Under the pieces are notes generated by a model, which saw nothing but the letters and a program-made list of their open reading frames with translations, had not been told where the DNA came from and made no database searches. Shown piece after piece: positions 46,024 through 53,693 of a DNA stretch of 64,000 nucleotides; position 1 is the stretch's first letter, and each line of letters starts with the position of its first letter. The position numbers and the translations under genes were made by a program. The stretch is from Rhizobacter sp. (GTDB lineage Bacteria; Pseudomonadota; Gammaproteobacteria; Burkholderiales; Burkholderiaceae_C). The DNA lies in the NCBI GenBank assembly GCA_019635355.1, contig JAHBZQ010000001.1:3844001-3908000 (forward strand), in the 5' to 3' direction.

Positions 46024-47208
46024 TCAGGCAGTGAGTCGGGGCCGCCACTGTTGCACAAAAAGCGCGAGCGCGCCGGCGACCACGCCCCAGAAGGCCGAGC
46101 CGATGCCCCACAGCGAGAGGCCGCTCAGCGTGACGAGGAAGGTGATGAGCGCCGCCTCGCGGTGGGTGTCTTCCTTCATGGCGACGGTCAGGCCCCCGCC
46201 GATGCTGCCGAGCAAGGCGAGGCCGGCGATGGCGGCGACCAGCTCCTTCGGAAAGGCGAGCAGCACCCCGGCGACCGCTGCACCGAACAAGCCCACGACG
46301 ATGTAGAACACACCCGCGGTGGCCGCGGCCGCATAGCGGCGCTCGGGGTCTTCGTGCGCTTCGCGGCCCATGCAGATCGCTGCGGTGATCGCGGCGAGGT
46401 TGATCGCGAAGGCGCCGAAGGGCGCGAGCACGAGTGTCGCGGCACCCGTCATCGTGATCAGGCGCGAGATCGGCATGGTGTAGCCGGCCGCGCGGATGGC
46501 CGCCACCCCCGGCAGGTTCTGCGAGGCCATCGTCACGACGAAGAGCGGGAGTGCCAAGCTCGCCATCGCCTGCCAGTGGAAGGCCGGTGCGGTGAACACC
46601 GGCATCGTGAGGCCGAAGGGGATGCCGCCGGGATGCAGCTGCCCGTGCCACGCTGCCCACAGCGTGCCGACTGCGAGCACCACTGGCACCGCGTAACGCG
46701 GCCACCAACGCCGGCCGACGAGGTAGGCCAGCAGCATCGTCATCACCAGGCCAAACGCCGACTTCGCCGCGATGAACGCATCGAGCCCGAAGCGCGCCAG
46801 CACGCCGGCCAGCAGCGCGCTGGCGATCGGCATCGGGATGCGGCCCATCAGGCGCTCGAACCAGCCGGTGGCACCGAAGAGCACGATCAACGCCGCCGAG
46901 ACCATGAAGGCCCCGATCGCCTCGGGCATCGTGAAGCCACCGGCTGCGCCTGCGGTCGCGAGCACCGCCGCGCCGGGCGTGGACCACGCCACCATCACCG
47001 GCTTGCGCAGCCACAGCGACGGCACCAGGGTGCACACGCCCATGCCGATGCCGAGCGCCCACATCCACGAGCTGATCTGTGCGGCGTCGGCCCCGAGCGA
47101 ACGGGCGGCCTGGAAGACGATGGCCACCGAGCTGGTGTAGCCGACCAGCACGGCGATGAAGCCGGCGGCGAGGGTGGAGAGCGAGCTGTCGCGCAGCAGG
47201 GAGCGCAT
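46024..47208 (-). CDS. benE: Benzoate/H+ symporter BenE family transporter
   Basis: 394 residues with about twelve hydrophobic segments. BenE-like stretches include FIAVLVGYTSSVAIVFQAARSLGADAAQISSWMWALGIGMG, WSTPGAAVLATAG and APFGAFAINLAAITAAICMGREAHEDP. Family members import benzoate with protons, but no aromatic-degradation genes are nearby, so the substrate is uncertain. Located between kup and gshB, probably in the same transcript as gshB. Confidence 0.88.
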   Translation of the reverse strand: MRSLLRDSSLSTLAAGFIAVLVGYTSSVAIVFQAARSLGADAAQISSWMWALGIGMGVCTLVPSLWLRKPVMVAWSTPGAAVLATAGAAGGFTMPEAIGAFMVSAALIVLFGATGWFERLMGRIPMPIASALLAGVLARFGLDAFIAAKSAFGLVMTMLLAYLVGRRWWPRYAVPVVLAVGTLWAAWHGQLHPGGIPFGLTMPVFTAPAFHWQAMASLALPLFVVTMASQNLPGVAAIRAAGYTMPISRLITMTGAATLVLAPFGAFAINLAAITAAICMGREAHEDPERRYAAAATAGVFYIVVGLFGAAVAGVLLAFPKELVAAIAGLALLGSIGGGLTVAMKEDTHREAALITFLVTLSGLSLWGIGSAFWGVVAGALALFVQQWRPRLTA

Positions 47209-47221
47209 CGCTCGCTAGCGG

Positions 47222-47297
47222 GAATGTCCGGCGCCGGGCCGCCCCAAGCCGGACGGCGCCCCTTGGGGGCAGGAGCGAAGCGACTGGGGGGCTGTCA
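47222..47297. repeat. Dispersed GC-rich intergenic repeat of Burkholderiales type
   Basis: The gap between kup and benE consists of runs such as GGGCCGCCCCAAG, GGCGCCCCTTGGGGGC and GAGCGAAGCGACTGGGGGGC. Similar G/C-tract modules recur between genes across Comamonadaceae and relatives. On the minus strand the motif reads AGTCGCTTCGCTCCTGCCCCC. Inner pairing (GCCCC/GGGGC) would form a hairpin. Confidence 0.6.
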
Positions 47298-49172
47298 TCA
47301 AATCTCGACTTTCGAGCCGAGCTCCACCACGCGGTTCGTCGGCAAGCTCAGGTATTCCGAAGCGCCACTGGCGTTGTGGTGCATGCTCGCAAAGAGCTTC
47401 TCGCGCCACATGGTCATGCCTTGGCCCATCGTGGGGATCACGATGTCGCGCGACAGGAAGTACGAGGTCTCCATGTCGTCGAGCTGCACGCCGCGGTGGC
47501 GCAAGAGGGCCAGCGCTTCCGGCACGTCGGGGTCGTTCTTGAAGCCGAAGTTGAGCGTGACCTGCCAGCAGTCGCGTCCCAGCGGTTCGATCTCGCAGCG
47601 CTTGTCGAAGCCGATCCACGGGATCTCGTGGTGCTTCACCGTGACGAAGAGGTTGGTCTCGTGCAGCACCTTGTTGTGCTTGAGGTTGTGCAAGAGCGCG
47701 TTGGGCGTGACGCCGGCCTCGGGCACGAGGAACACCGCCGTGCCCTGCACCCGCGTGGGCGGGCTCACGAACACCGCTTCGAGGAAGCTCTTCAGGTCGA
47801 TCGCATCGTCGCGCAGGCGGTCGCGCATCAGCGCGCGGCCCTGCTTCCAGGTCATCATCAGGGTGAACATCGCCGCGCCGATCAATACCGGGAACCAGCC
47901 GCCATCGAAGATCTTGATGACGTTGGCCGAGAAGAACATCAGGTCGACGACGAAGAAGAAGCCGGTGGCCGCCACGCAGAGTGCCCAGGGGTACTTCCAG
48001 CCGTAGCGGATGACGAAGAAGGTCATCACCGTCGTGATCAGCATGTCGATCGTCACTGCGATGCCGTAGGCGGCGGCCAGCTTGCTGCTGCTGCCGAACA
48101 GCACCACCGCCAGCACGATGGCCACGTAGAGGCTCCAGTTGATGAAGGGCACGTAGACCTGGCCCGTCTCCTTCACCGAGGTGTGCAGGATGCGCAGGCG
48201 CGGCAGGTAACCGAGCTGGATGGCCTGCTTGGTGACGGAGAAGGCCGCGGTGATGAGCGCCTGCGAGGCGATCACCGTGGCCGCGGTGGCCAAGGCGATC
48301 AGCGGGTACAGCGCCCACTGCGGCGCCATCTCGTAGAAGGGGTTCTTCACGTTCTCCGGGTGCGCGAGCAGCATCGCGCCCTGGCCGAAGTAGTTGAGCA
48401 CCAGCGCCGGCATGACGAACCCGAACCAGGCCAGGCGGATCGGTTTCTTGCCGAAGTGGCCCATGTCGGCATAGAGCGCTTCGGCGCCGGTCACGCACAG
48501 CACCACCGAGCCGAGGGCGATGAAGGCGACGCCGGGGTGTTCGGCGAAGAAGCGCAAGGCGTAGTGCGGGCTGAGCGCGGCGAGCACCGCGGGGTTCTTC
48601 ACCACGTGCACGATGCCCAGCAGCGCGAGCGCAATGAACCACAGCAGCGTGATGGGGCCGAAGAGCTTGCCGACGCTCGCCGTGCCGTGCCGCTGCACGA
48701 TGAAGAGCGCGGTCAGCACCACCAGCGTCACCGGCACCACGTAGCGGTGCAGGCCGGGGGCGGCGACCTCCAGGCCCTCGACCGCCGACAGCACCGAGAT
48801 GGCCGGTGTGATCACGCCGTCGCCGAAGAAGATGGCGGTGCCGAAGATGCCGATGACCATCAGCACCTGGTGCAGACGGCGGCGATCTTTCACCGCCTGC
48901 GAGGCCAACGCGAGCATCGCGATGAGCCCGCCTTCGCCGTTGTTGTCGGCGCGCAGGATGAGGCCCACGTACTTGAACGAGACGATCACCGTCAGCGACC
49001 AGAACATCAGCGACAGCACGCCGAAGATGTTGTCCGCACTCAGCGGCACGTGGCCATGTGCGAAGACTTCCTTGAACGCGTAGAGCGGACTGGTGCCGAT
49101 GTCGCCGTAGACGACGCCGAGGGCGCCCAAGGTGAGGGCGGCCAGGCTGGAAGAGGGGCGCTGCGAATTCAC
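47298..49172 (-). CDS. kup: Kup family potassium uptake protein
   Basis: 624 residues from a GTG at 49172, close to the E. coli Kup length of 622; a TTG twelve codons upstream is an alternative. Twelve membrane helices are predicted in the first 430 residues, starting LAALTLGALGVVYGDIGTSPLYAFKEVF, which holds conserved acidic residues and the Kup signature. NNGEGGLIAMLALASQ and FFGDGVITPAISVLSAVEGLEV follow. A cytoplasmic C-terminal domain of about 190 residues completes it. It symports K+ with protons. Confidence 0.96.
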   Translation of the reverse strand: MNSQRPSSSLAALTLGALGVVYGDIGTSPLYAFKEVFAHGHVPLSADNIFGVLSLMFWSLTVIVSFKYVGLILRADNNGEGGLIAMLALASQAVKDRRRLHQVLMVIGIFGTAIFFGDGVITPAISVLSAVEGLEVAAPGLHRYVVPVTLVVLTALFIVQRHGTASVGKLFGPITLLWFIALALLGIVHVVKNPAVLAALSPHYALRFFAEHPGVAFIALGSVVLCVTGAEALYADMGHFGKKPIRLAWFGFVMPALVLNYFGQGAMLLAHPENVKNPFYEMAPQWALYPLIALATAATVIASQALITAAFSVTKQAIQLGYLPRLRILHTSVKETGQVYVPFINWSLYVAIVLAVVLFGSSSKLAAAYGIAVTIDMLITTVMTFFVIRYGWKYPWALCVAATGFFFVVDLMFFSANVIKIFDGGWFPVLIGAAMFTLMMTWKQGRALMRDRLRDDAIDLKSFLEAVFVSPPTRVQGTAVFLVPEAGVTPNALLHNLKHNKVLHETNLFVTVKHHEIPWIGFDKRCEIEPLGRDCWQVTLNFGFKNDPDVPEALALLRHRGVQLDDMETSYFLSRDIVIPTMGQGMTMWREKLFASMHHNASGASEYLSLPTNRVVELGSKVEI

Positions 49173-49239
49173 GGTCGACCGGGCCCGGAGCGGCCCGGCA
49201 GAGTCCAAAGGGGGACTATTGTGCTCTGCGCTCCCAGGG

Positions 49240-49271
49240 GTTCACGCCCGGCGACGCGGCGGGGCGTGAAC
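49240..49271. repeat. Inverted repeat upstream of kup
   Basis: GTTCACGCCC (49240-49249) and GGGCGTGAAC (49262-49271) are perfect 10-bp inverted arms with a 12-bp loop. The element lies between the gshA stop and the kup start, with no T-run on the minus side. It is an operator or an RNA hairpin in the leader of kup. A second small repeat, GTTGC...GCAAC, follows at 49275-49290. Confidence 0.6.
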
Positions 49272-49290
49272 GATGTTGCAATGCAGCAAC

Positions 49291-50586
49291 CTACTCGTAG
49301 ACCTCGGCGTCGGGGTCGGTGGCTTCCAGTTCATACGACGCGGCCAGCATCGCCAAGCGGGCGATCACGCCATACATGTAGAAGCGGTTGGGCGCGCTCG
49401 CCCCCGGCTTCACCCCCGGCTTCGGCAGCTGGTTCGACTCGGCAAACGCCAGCGGCACGAAGCTCGCGCCCGGGGAGTTGAGGTTCTCGTCGATGCCGCG
49501 CTCGGCGTTGACCCGGTAGAAGCCGCCGACCACGTAGCGGTCGATCATGTAGACCACCGGTTCGGCCACGGCGTCGTGCACCCGCTCGTAGGTGGGCACG
49601 CCTTCCTGCAGGATGACCTCGCTCACCTCCTGGCCGTCCTTGATGACGCTCATCTTGTTGCGCGTCTTGCGGTTGAGGTCGGCCAGGTCCTTCGGGTCGC
49701 GCACGGTCATGATGCCCATGCCGTAGGTGCCGGCGTCGGCCTTCACGATGATGAAGGGCTTCTCCTGGATGCCGTATTCCTTGTACTTGCGGCGCACCTT
49801 GGCGAGCAACGCTTCGGCGTTGCTCATCAGGCACTCCTGCCCGGTGCCGTCGCTGAAGTTGACCTCGCCGCACTTGGCGAACATCGGGTTGATGAGCCAA
49901 GGGTCCATGCCGAGCAGCTTGGCGAACTTCTTCGCCACCTCCTCATAGGCCTGGAAGTGGTTGGTCTTGCGGCGCACAGCCCAGCCGGCGTGCAGCGGCG
50001 GCAAAAGGTACTGCTCGTGCAGACCTTCCAGCACTTTGGGGATGCCGGCCGACAGGTCGTTGTTGAGCAGGATGGTGCAGGGGTCGAAGTCCTTCAGGCC
50101 CAGGCGGCCGCGGGTGCGGATCAGCGGCTCGAGCATCAGGGAACTGCCGTCGGGCAGGTCGAGCTGGGTGGGCGACTTGATGGTCTCGTCGAGCGTGCCC
50201 AGGCGCACGTTAAGGCCGGCCTGGTGAAAGATCTGCTTCAGGCGGGCGACGTTCGACAGGTAGAAGGTGTTGCGCGTGTGGCGCTCGGGGATCAGCAGCA
50301 GGTTCTTCGCCTCGGGGCAGATCTTCTCGATGGCCGCCATCGCGGCCTGCACGGCCAAGGGCAGCATCTCCTGCGTGAGGTTGTTGAAGCCGCCGGGGAA
50401 GAGGTTGGTGTCGACCGGCGCCAGCTTGAAACCCGCGTTGCGCACGTCGACCGAGGTGTAGAACGGGGGCGTGTGTTCCATCCACTCCAGCCGGAACCAG
50501 CGTTCGATGGCGGGCAGCGATTCGAGGATGCGCTGCTCCAGTTCGTTGATCGGGCCGGTGAGTGCGGTGATGAGGTGCGGAACCAT
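49291..50586 (-). CDS. gshA: Glutamate-cysteine ligase (proteobacterial GshA type)
   Basis: 431 residues, the size of the ATP-grasp-like GshA used by beta- and some alphaproteobacteria, unrelated in sequence to the E. coli enzyme. Conserved parts: WMEHTPPFYTSVDVRNAGFKLAPVDTNLFPGGFNNL, LLIPERHTRNTFYL, IVKADAGTYGMGIMTVRD and YMIDRYVVGGFYRVN. It makes gamma-glutamylcysteine, the substrate for gshB encoded on the same strand about 3.3 kb downstream with kup and benE in between. Confidence 0.95.
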   Translation of the reverse strand: MVPHLITALTGPINELEQRILESLPAIERWFRLEWMEHTPPFYTSVDVRNAGFKLAPVDTNLFPGGFNNLTQEMLPLAVQAAMAAIEKICPEAKNLLLIPERHTRNTFYLSNVARLKQIFHQAGLNVRLGTLDETIKSPTQLDLPDGSSLMLEPLIRTRGRLGLKDFDPCTILLNNDLSAGIPKVLEGLHEQYLLPPLHAGWAVRRKTNHFQAYEEVAKKFAKLLGMDPWLINPMFAKCGEVNFSDGTGQECLMSNAEALLAKVRRKYKEYGIQEKPFIIVKADAGTYGMGIMTVRDPKDLADLNRKTRNKMSVIKDGQEVSEVILQEGVPTYERVHDAVAEPVVYMIDRYVVGGFYRVNAERGIDENLNSPGASFVPLAFAESNQLPKPGVKPGASAPNRFYMYGVIARLAMLAASYELEATDPDAEVYE

Positions 50587-50692
50587 GGGTGAGGGCCCGA
50601 AAGACAGGGTGGAGGAGGAGGAATTCTAGGAGTTGGGGTCGCATTGGCGCAGTGCAAGCGGCAAGCCGCGGTCCGCTGCTTTCGGTTCTGCA

Positions 50693-50721
50693 AAAGAAAA
50701 GGCCACCTTGCGGTGGCCTTT
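50693..50721 (-). terminator. Terminator of the torF-glnK-amt operon
   Basis: AAGGCCACC (50699-50707) pairs with GGTGGCCTT (50712-50720) around a TTGC loop. On the minus strand the stem is followed by a T-rich TTTTCTTTT run, 38 bp after the amt stop. A shorter T-run on the plus side makes weak two-way use possible. Confidence 0.88.
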
Positions 50722-50758
50722 CCGGTTGACGGCAAGCGGGCGCTTGCTTGTCTGCGGC

Positions 50759-52261
50759 TTACTGGTGGTAAGCGGTTTCGCCGTGCGACGTGATGTCCAG
50801 GCCTTCGCGTTCCTCTTCTTCCGGCACCCGCAGACCGATCACCAGGTCGACGATCTTGAAGGCGACCACCGAGACCACACCCGACCAGACGACGGTCAGC
50901 AGCACGGCCTTCAGCTGGATCCAGACCTGGGCACCGATGCCGTTGGACGTGACCGAGGCCGTGACCCAGTCGCCCACGAGGCCGGGGCCACCGAGGGCTT
51001 GCGTGTTGAACACGCCGGTCAGCAGCGCGCCGACGATGCCGCCCACACCGTGCACGCCGAACACGTCGAGCGAGTCGTCCGCGCCGAGCATCTTCTTCAG
51101 GCCGTTCACGCCCCAGAGGCAGGCGAAGCCGGCGACGAAGCCGATCACGATCGCGCCCATCAGGCCGACGTTGCCGGCGGCCGGGGTGATGGCGACCAGA
51201 CCGGCGACTGCACCCGAGGCAGCACCCAGCATCGAGGCCTTGCCGCGCATCAGCGCTTCACCGATCGACCAGGCGAGCACCGCCGCGGCCGTGGCCGAGA
51301 AGGTGTTCATGAAGGCCAGCACGGCGCTGTTGCCCGCTTCCAGAGCCGAGCCGGCGTTGAAGCCGAACCAGCCCACCCACAGCAGCGAGGCACCGACCAT
51401 CGTCAGCGTCAGCGAGTGCGGGGTGAAGGCTTCCTTGCCGTAGCCCACGCGCTTGCCCACCATGAAGGCGCCCACGAGACCGGCGACGGCCGCGTTGATG
51501 TGCACCACGGTGCCGCCCGCGAAGTCGAGCGCGCCCCATTGCCAGATCAGGCCGGCCTTGGCGTTCATCGCGTCAACCACTTCCTTGCTGGCGTAGGCGT
51601 CCGGGCCCATCCAGAACCAGACCATGTGGGCGATCGGCGCATAGCTGAACGTGAACCAGAGGACCATGAACAGCAGCACGGCGCTGAACTTGATGCGCTC
51701 GGCGAAGGCACCGACGATCAGGCAGCAGGTGATGCCGGCGAAGGTGGCCTGGAAGGCGGCGAACAGCAGCTCGGGGATGTAGACACCCTTGCTGAAGGTC
51801 GCACCCATTGCGAAGGCGCCGGTGGCGGGGTCGAACAGGCCTTTCATGAACAGCCGGTCGAAGCCACCGATGTAGGAGTTGCCTTCGGTGAACGCCAGGC
51901 TGTAGCCGTAGATGCACCACAGCACGACGATCAGCGAGAAGGTGACGAGCACCTGCATCAGCACCGACAGCATGTTCTTGCTGCGCACCAGGCCGCCGTA
52001 GAAGAGGGCGAGACCGGGCACCGTCATCATGATGACGAGGAGCGTGGCGACGATCATCCAGGCGACGTCGCCCTTGTTGGCGACGGGGGTCGCGGCAGCG
52101 GCGGGAGCCGAGGCCGCTTCAGCGGCCGAAGCCGCAGCGGGTGCAGCGACGGCTGCCACCGAGGCAGCGGCCTCAGGGGCCGAGGCCGCCTGGGCCAGCA
52201 CGGCCCCGCTGAAGCCGAGGACCGCGAGGCCCAGGGCGAGGGTTGCAATGAGTTTCTTCAT
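50759..52261 (-). CDS. amt: Ammonium transporter
   Basis: 500 residues. A signal sequence (to about 23, GAVLAQA) and an unusual alanine-rich linker of about 40 residues precede the eleven-helix Amt core. Core motifs: PGLALFYGGLVRSKNMLSVLMQ, WGALDFAGGTVVHINAAVAGLVGA with the first pore histidine, GFNAGSALEAG, and DDSLDVFGVHGVGGIVGALLTGVF with the second. It carries ammonium or ammonia across the inner membrane and is gated by the PII protein encoded 29 bp upstream. Confidence 0.96.
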   Translation of the reverse strand: MKKLIATLALGLAVLGFSGAVLAQAASAPEAAASVAAVAAPAAASAAEAASAPAAAATPVANKGDVAWMIVATLLVIMMTVPGLALFYGGLVRSKNMLSVLMQVLVTFSLIVVLWCIYGYSLAFTEGNSYIGGFDRLFMKGLFDPATGAFAMGATFSKGVYIPELLFAAFQATFAGITCCLIVGAFAERIKFSAVLLFMVLWFTFSYAPIAHMVWFWMGPDAYASKEVVDAMNAKAGLIWQWGALDFAGGTVVHINAAVAGLVGAFMVGKRVGYGKEAFTPHSLTLTMVGASLLWVGWFGFNAGSALEAGNSAVLAFMNTFSATAAAVLAWSIGEALMRGKASMLGAASGAVAGLVAITPAAGNVGLMGAIVIGFVAGFACLWGVNGLKKMLGADDSLDVFGVHGVGGIVGALLTGVFNTQALGGPGLVGDWVTASVTSNGIGAQVWIQLKAVLLTVVWSGVVSVVAFKIVDLVIGLRVPEEEEREGLDITSHGETAYHQ

Positions 52262-52290
52262 GATGGGTTGTCTCTCGTTCGTCTTGTGCG

Positions 52291-52629
52291 TCAGAGGGCG
52301 TCCTTGCCGGTCTCGCCGGTGCGGATGCGCACCACCTGCTCGAGCGGCGAAACGAAGATCTTGCCGTCGCCGATCTTGCCGGTGCGGGCGGCGTTCTCGA
52401 TGGCTTCGATCACGCGGTCGATGAGCGCGTCGTCGACGGCCGCTTCGATCTTCACCTTGGGCAGAAAGTCGACCACGTACTCCGCGCCGCGGTACAGCTC
52501 GGTGTGGCCTTTCTGACGGCCGAAGCCCTTGACTTCGGTCACCGTGATGCCTTGCACGCCGATGGCGCTGAGGGCTTCACGCACTTCGTCAAGCTTGAAG
52601 GGCTTGACGATGGCAGTCACCATCTTCAT
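52291..52629 (-). CDS. glnK: Nitrogen regulatory protein P-II
   Basis: 112 residues, exactly PII length. The T-loop GFGRQKGHTELYRGAEY contains the uridylylated Tyr51, and the C-terminal DGKIFVSPLEQVVRIRTGE is the B/C-loop region. The protein senses 2-oxoglutarate, ATP/ADP and glutamine status and plugs the Amt channel. GlnK rather than GlnB is chosen because of its position before amt and behind a sigma-54 promoter. Confidence 0.96.
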   Translation of the reverse strand: MKMVTAIVKPFKLDEVREALSAIGVQGITVTEVKGFGRQKGHTELYRGAEYVVDFLPKVKIEAAVDDALIDRVIEAIENAARTGKIGDGKIFVSPLEQVVRIRTGETGKDAL

Positions 52630-52655
52630 GGTTCTCTCCAGTGGTTATGGGTGGG

Positions 52656-53417
52656 TTAGAAGGTGCGCTTGATGCCGAACACCACGGTGTCCTTGCCGAG
52701 GTTGGCGCCGGACGGGTCGTAGTAGGCATTGCCGTTGGGGTTGCCGGTGATGGTCTTGGTGTTGGTGCCGACGTAGGTGAGGCTCACCACGGTGCCCGAG
52801 ATGTCCTTGCTCAGGCTGAGCGAGTAGTCGGTGTACGACAGCGACTTGTAGTTCTTGATCTTCTGATAGCCCACGTGCGGGGTCAGCATGACGCCTTCCG
52901 GCAGTTCGAAGGTCGCGCTCAGGTCCAGGTAGCCGCTGCCCTTGCTGTCGCGGTTGCCGAAGAGGTTGCTGGTCGAGTGCGAGTACTTGAGGGTCGCCGG
53001 GCCGAAGGTGACGGCGCCGTACAGCTCGGTGGTGTTGGGGTCGTCATAGGCGGCGTCCCAGGCGGCGGTCTTGGCGCTCGGGTAGACGTACTGCAGCACG
53101 CCGAAGTCGAGGGTCAGGCCCTTGGCCACTTCGCTCTTCCAGCCGGCGTACACGTCGACTTCGACGGTCGAGTCGCCACCCGAGTCACGGATCCACTTGA
53201 TGGTCGAACCCCAGGTGCCGATGTAGAAGCCGGCCGGCAGCGCGAGGTCGGCGCCGAATTGCAGGGCGGGTTCGAAGCGGGTTTGCGAGATGCCGCGGTA
53301 GCGGTAGTCGGTCACCGCGCCAAGGTTGAAAGAGAGCGGACTGGCTTCTTCGGCAAAGCTGATGGCAGGAAGAGCCGAGGCGACGACGGCCAGGGCCAGC
53401 AACGACTTTTTGAGCAT
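52656..53417 (-). CDS. TorF family putative porin
   Basis: 253 residues from the ATG at 53417, preceded by CGGAG. Signal peptide MLKKSLLALAVVASALPAISFA, then SPLSFNLGAVTDYRYRGISQTRFEPALQ, the TorF opening. Alternating hydrophobic strands end with VVFGIKRTF, an outer-membrane barrel end in phenylalanine. TorF-type porins in this operon position are common in Burkholderiales and probably admit nitrogen compounds. It is the first gene of the torF-glnK-amt unit. Confidence 0.9.
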   Translation of the reverse strand: MLKKSLLALAVVASALPAISFAEEASPLSFNLGAVTDYRYRGISQTRFEPALQFGADLALPAGFYIGTWGSTIKWIRDSGGDSTVEVDVYAGWKSEVAKGLTLDFGVLQYVYPSAKTAAWDAAYDDPNTTELYGAVTFGPATLKYSHSTSNLFGNRDSKGSGYLDLSATFELPEGVMLTPHVGYQKIKNYKSLSYTDYSLSLSKDISGTVVSLTYVGTNTKTITGNPNGNAYYDPSGANLGKDTVVFGIKRTF

Positions 53418-53465
53418 GTAGTGTTCTCCGCGATCGGGTGGTGTGAAGGGTGCGGCAACACGGTT

Positions 53466-53481
53466 TGCAGCTTTTGTGCCA
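53466..53481 (-). promoter_or_regulatory. Sigma-54 promoter of torF-glnK-amt
   Basis: On the minus strand, TGGCAC (53481-53476), AAAAG and CTGCA (53470-53466) fit the -24/-12 consensus TGGCAC-N5-TTGCA with one mismatch. The GG and GC elements have correct spacing. Transcription should start near 53455, leaving a leader of about 38 nt before torF. Confidence 0.8.
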
Positions 53482-53486
53482 ACGTC

Positions 53487-53511
53487 GTTTTGGGGCGCAT
53501 CGCCCCAAAAC
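53487..53511. repeat. Perfect 11-bp palindrome next to the sigma-54 promoter
   Basis: GTTTTGGGGCG (53487-53497) and CGCCCCAAAAC (53501-53511) pair exactly around CAT. It lies just upstream of the -24 element. It has no T-run of its own beyond the arms, so a protein-binding or DNA-bending site is more likely than a terminator. Confidence 0.6.
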
Positions 53512-53573
53512 AGGATAGGTGCCCGGCTTTTCTCTCCACTTTGGTGCTTTGGTGAGGTGATTGGGCCCATTTG

Positions 53574-53588
53574 GCACGCTGGCGGTGC
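53574..53588. promoter_or_regulatory. NtrC-type enhancer site
   Basis: GCAC-N7-GTGC (53574-53577 and 53585-53588) matches the dyad core of NtrC sites. It lies about 125 bp upstream of the predicted sigma-54 start, a normal enhancer distance. A TTGGTGC half-site at 53541-53547 may be a second, weaker contact. Binding is inferred. Confidence 0.6.
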
Positions 53589-53693
53589 AGATCCGACCTT
53601 TGCGGGATGGTCGGGGCGGGGTGGCTGCGGACAATGCGCTCCGCATCAAAACAAGGCGGCATGCAGCCGCCGGGTGCCCCAAGGGAGAAAACC

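Noticed and set aside
49240..49271. Terminator between gshA and kup
   Set aside because: The stem is perfect but no T-run follows on the minus strand.
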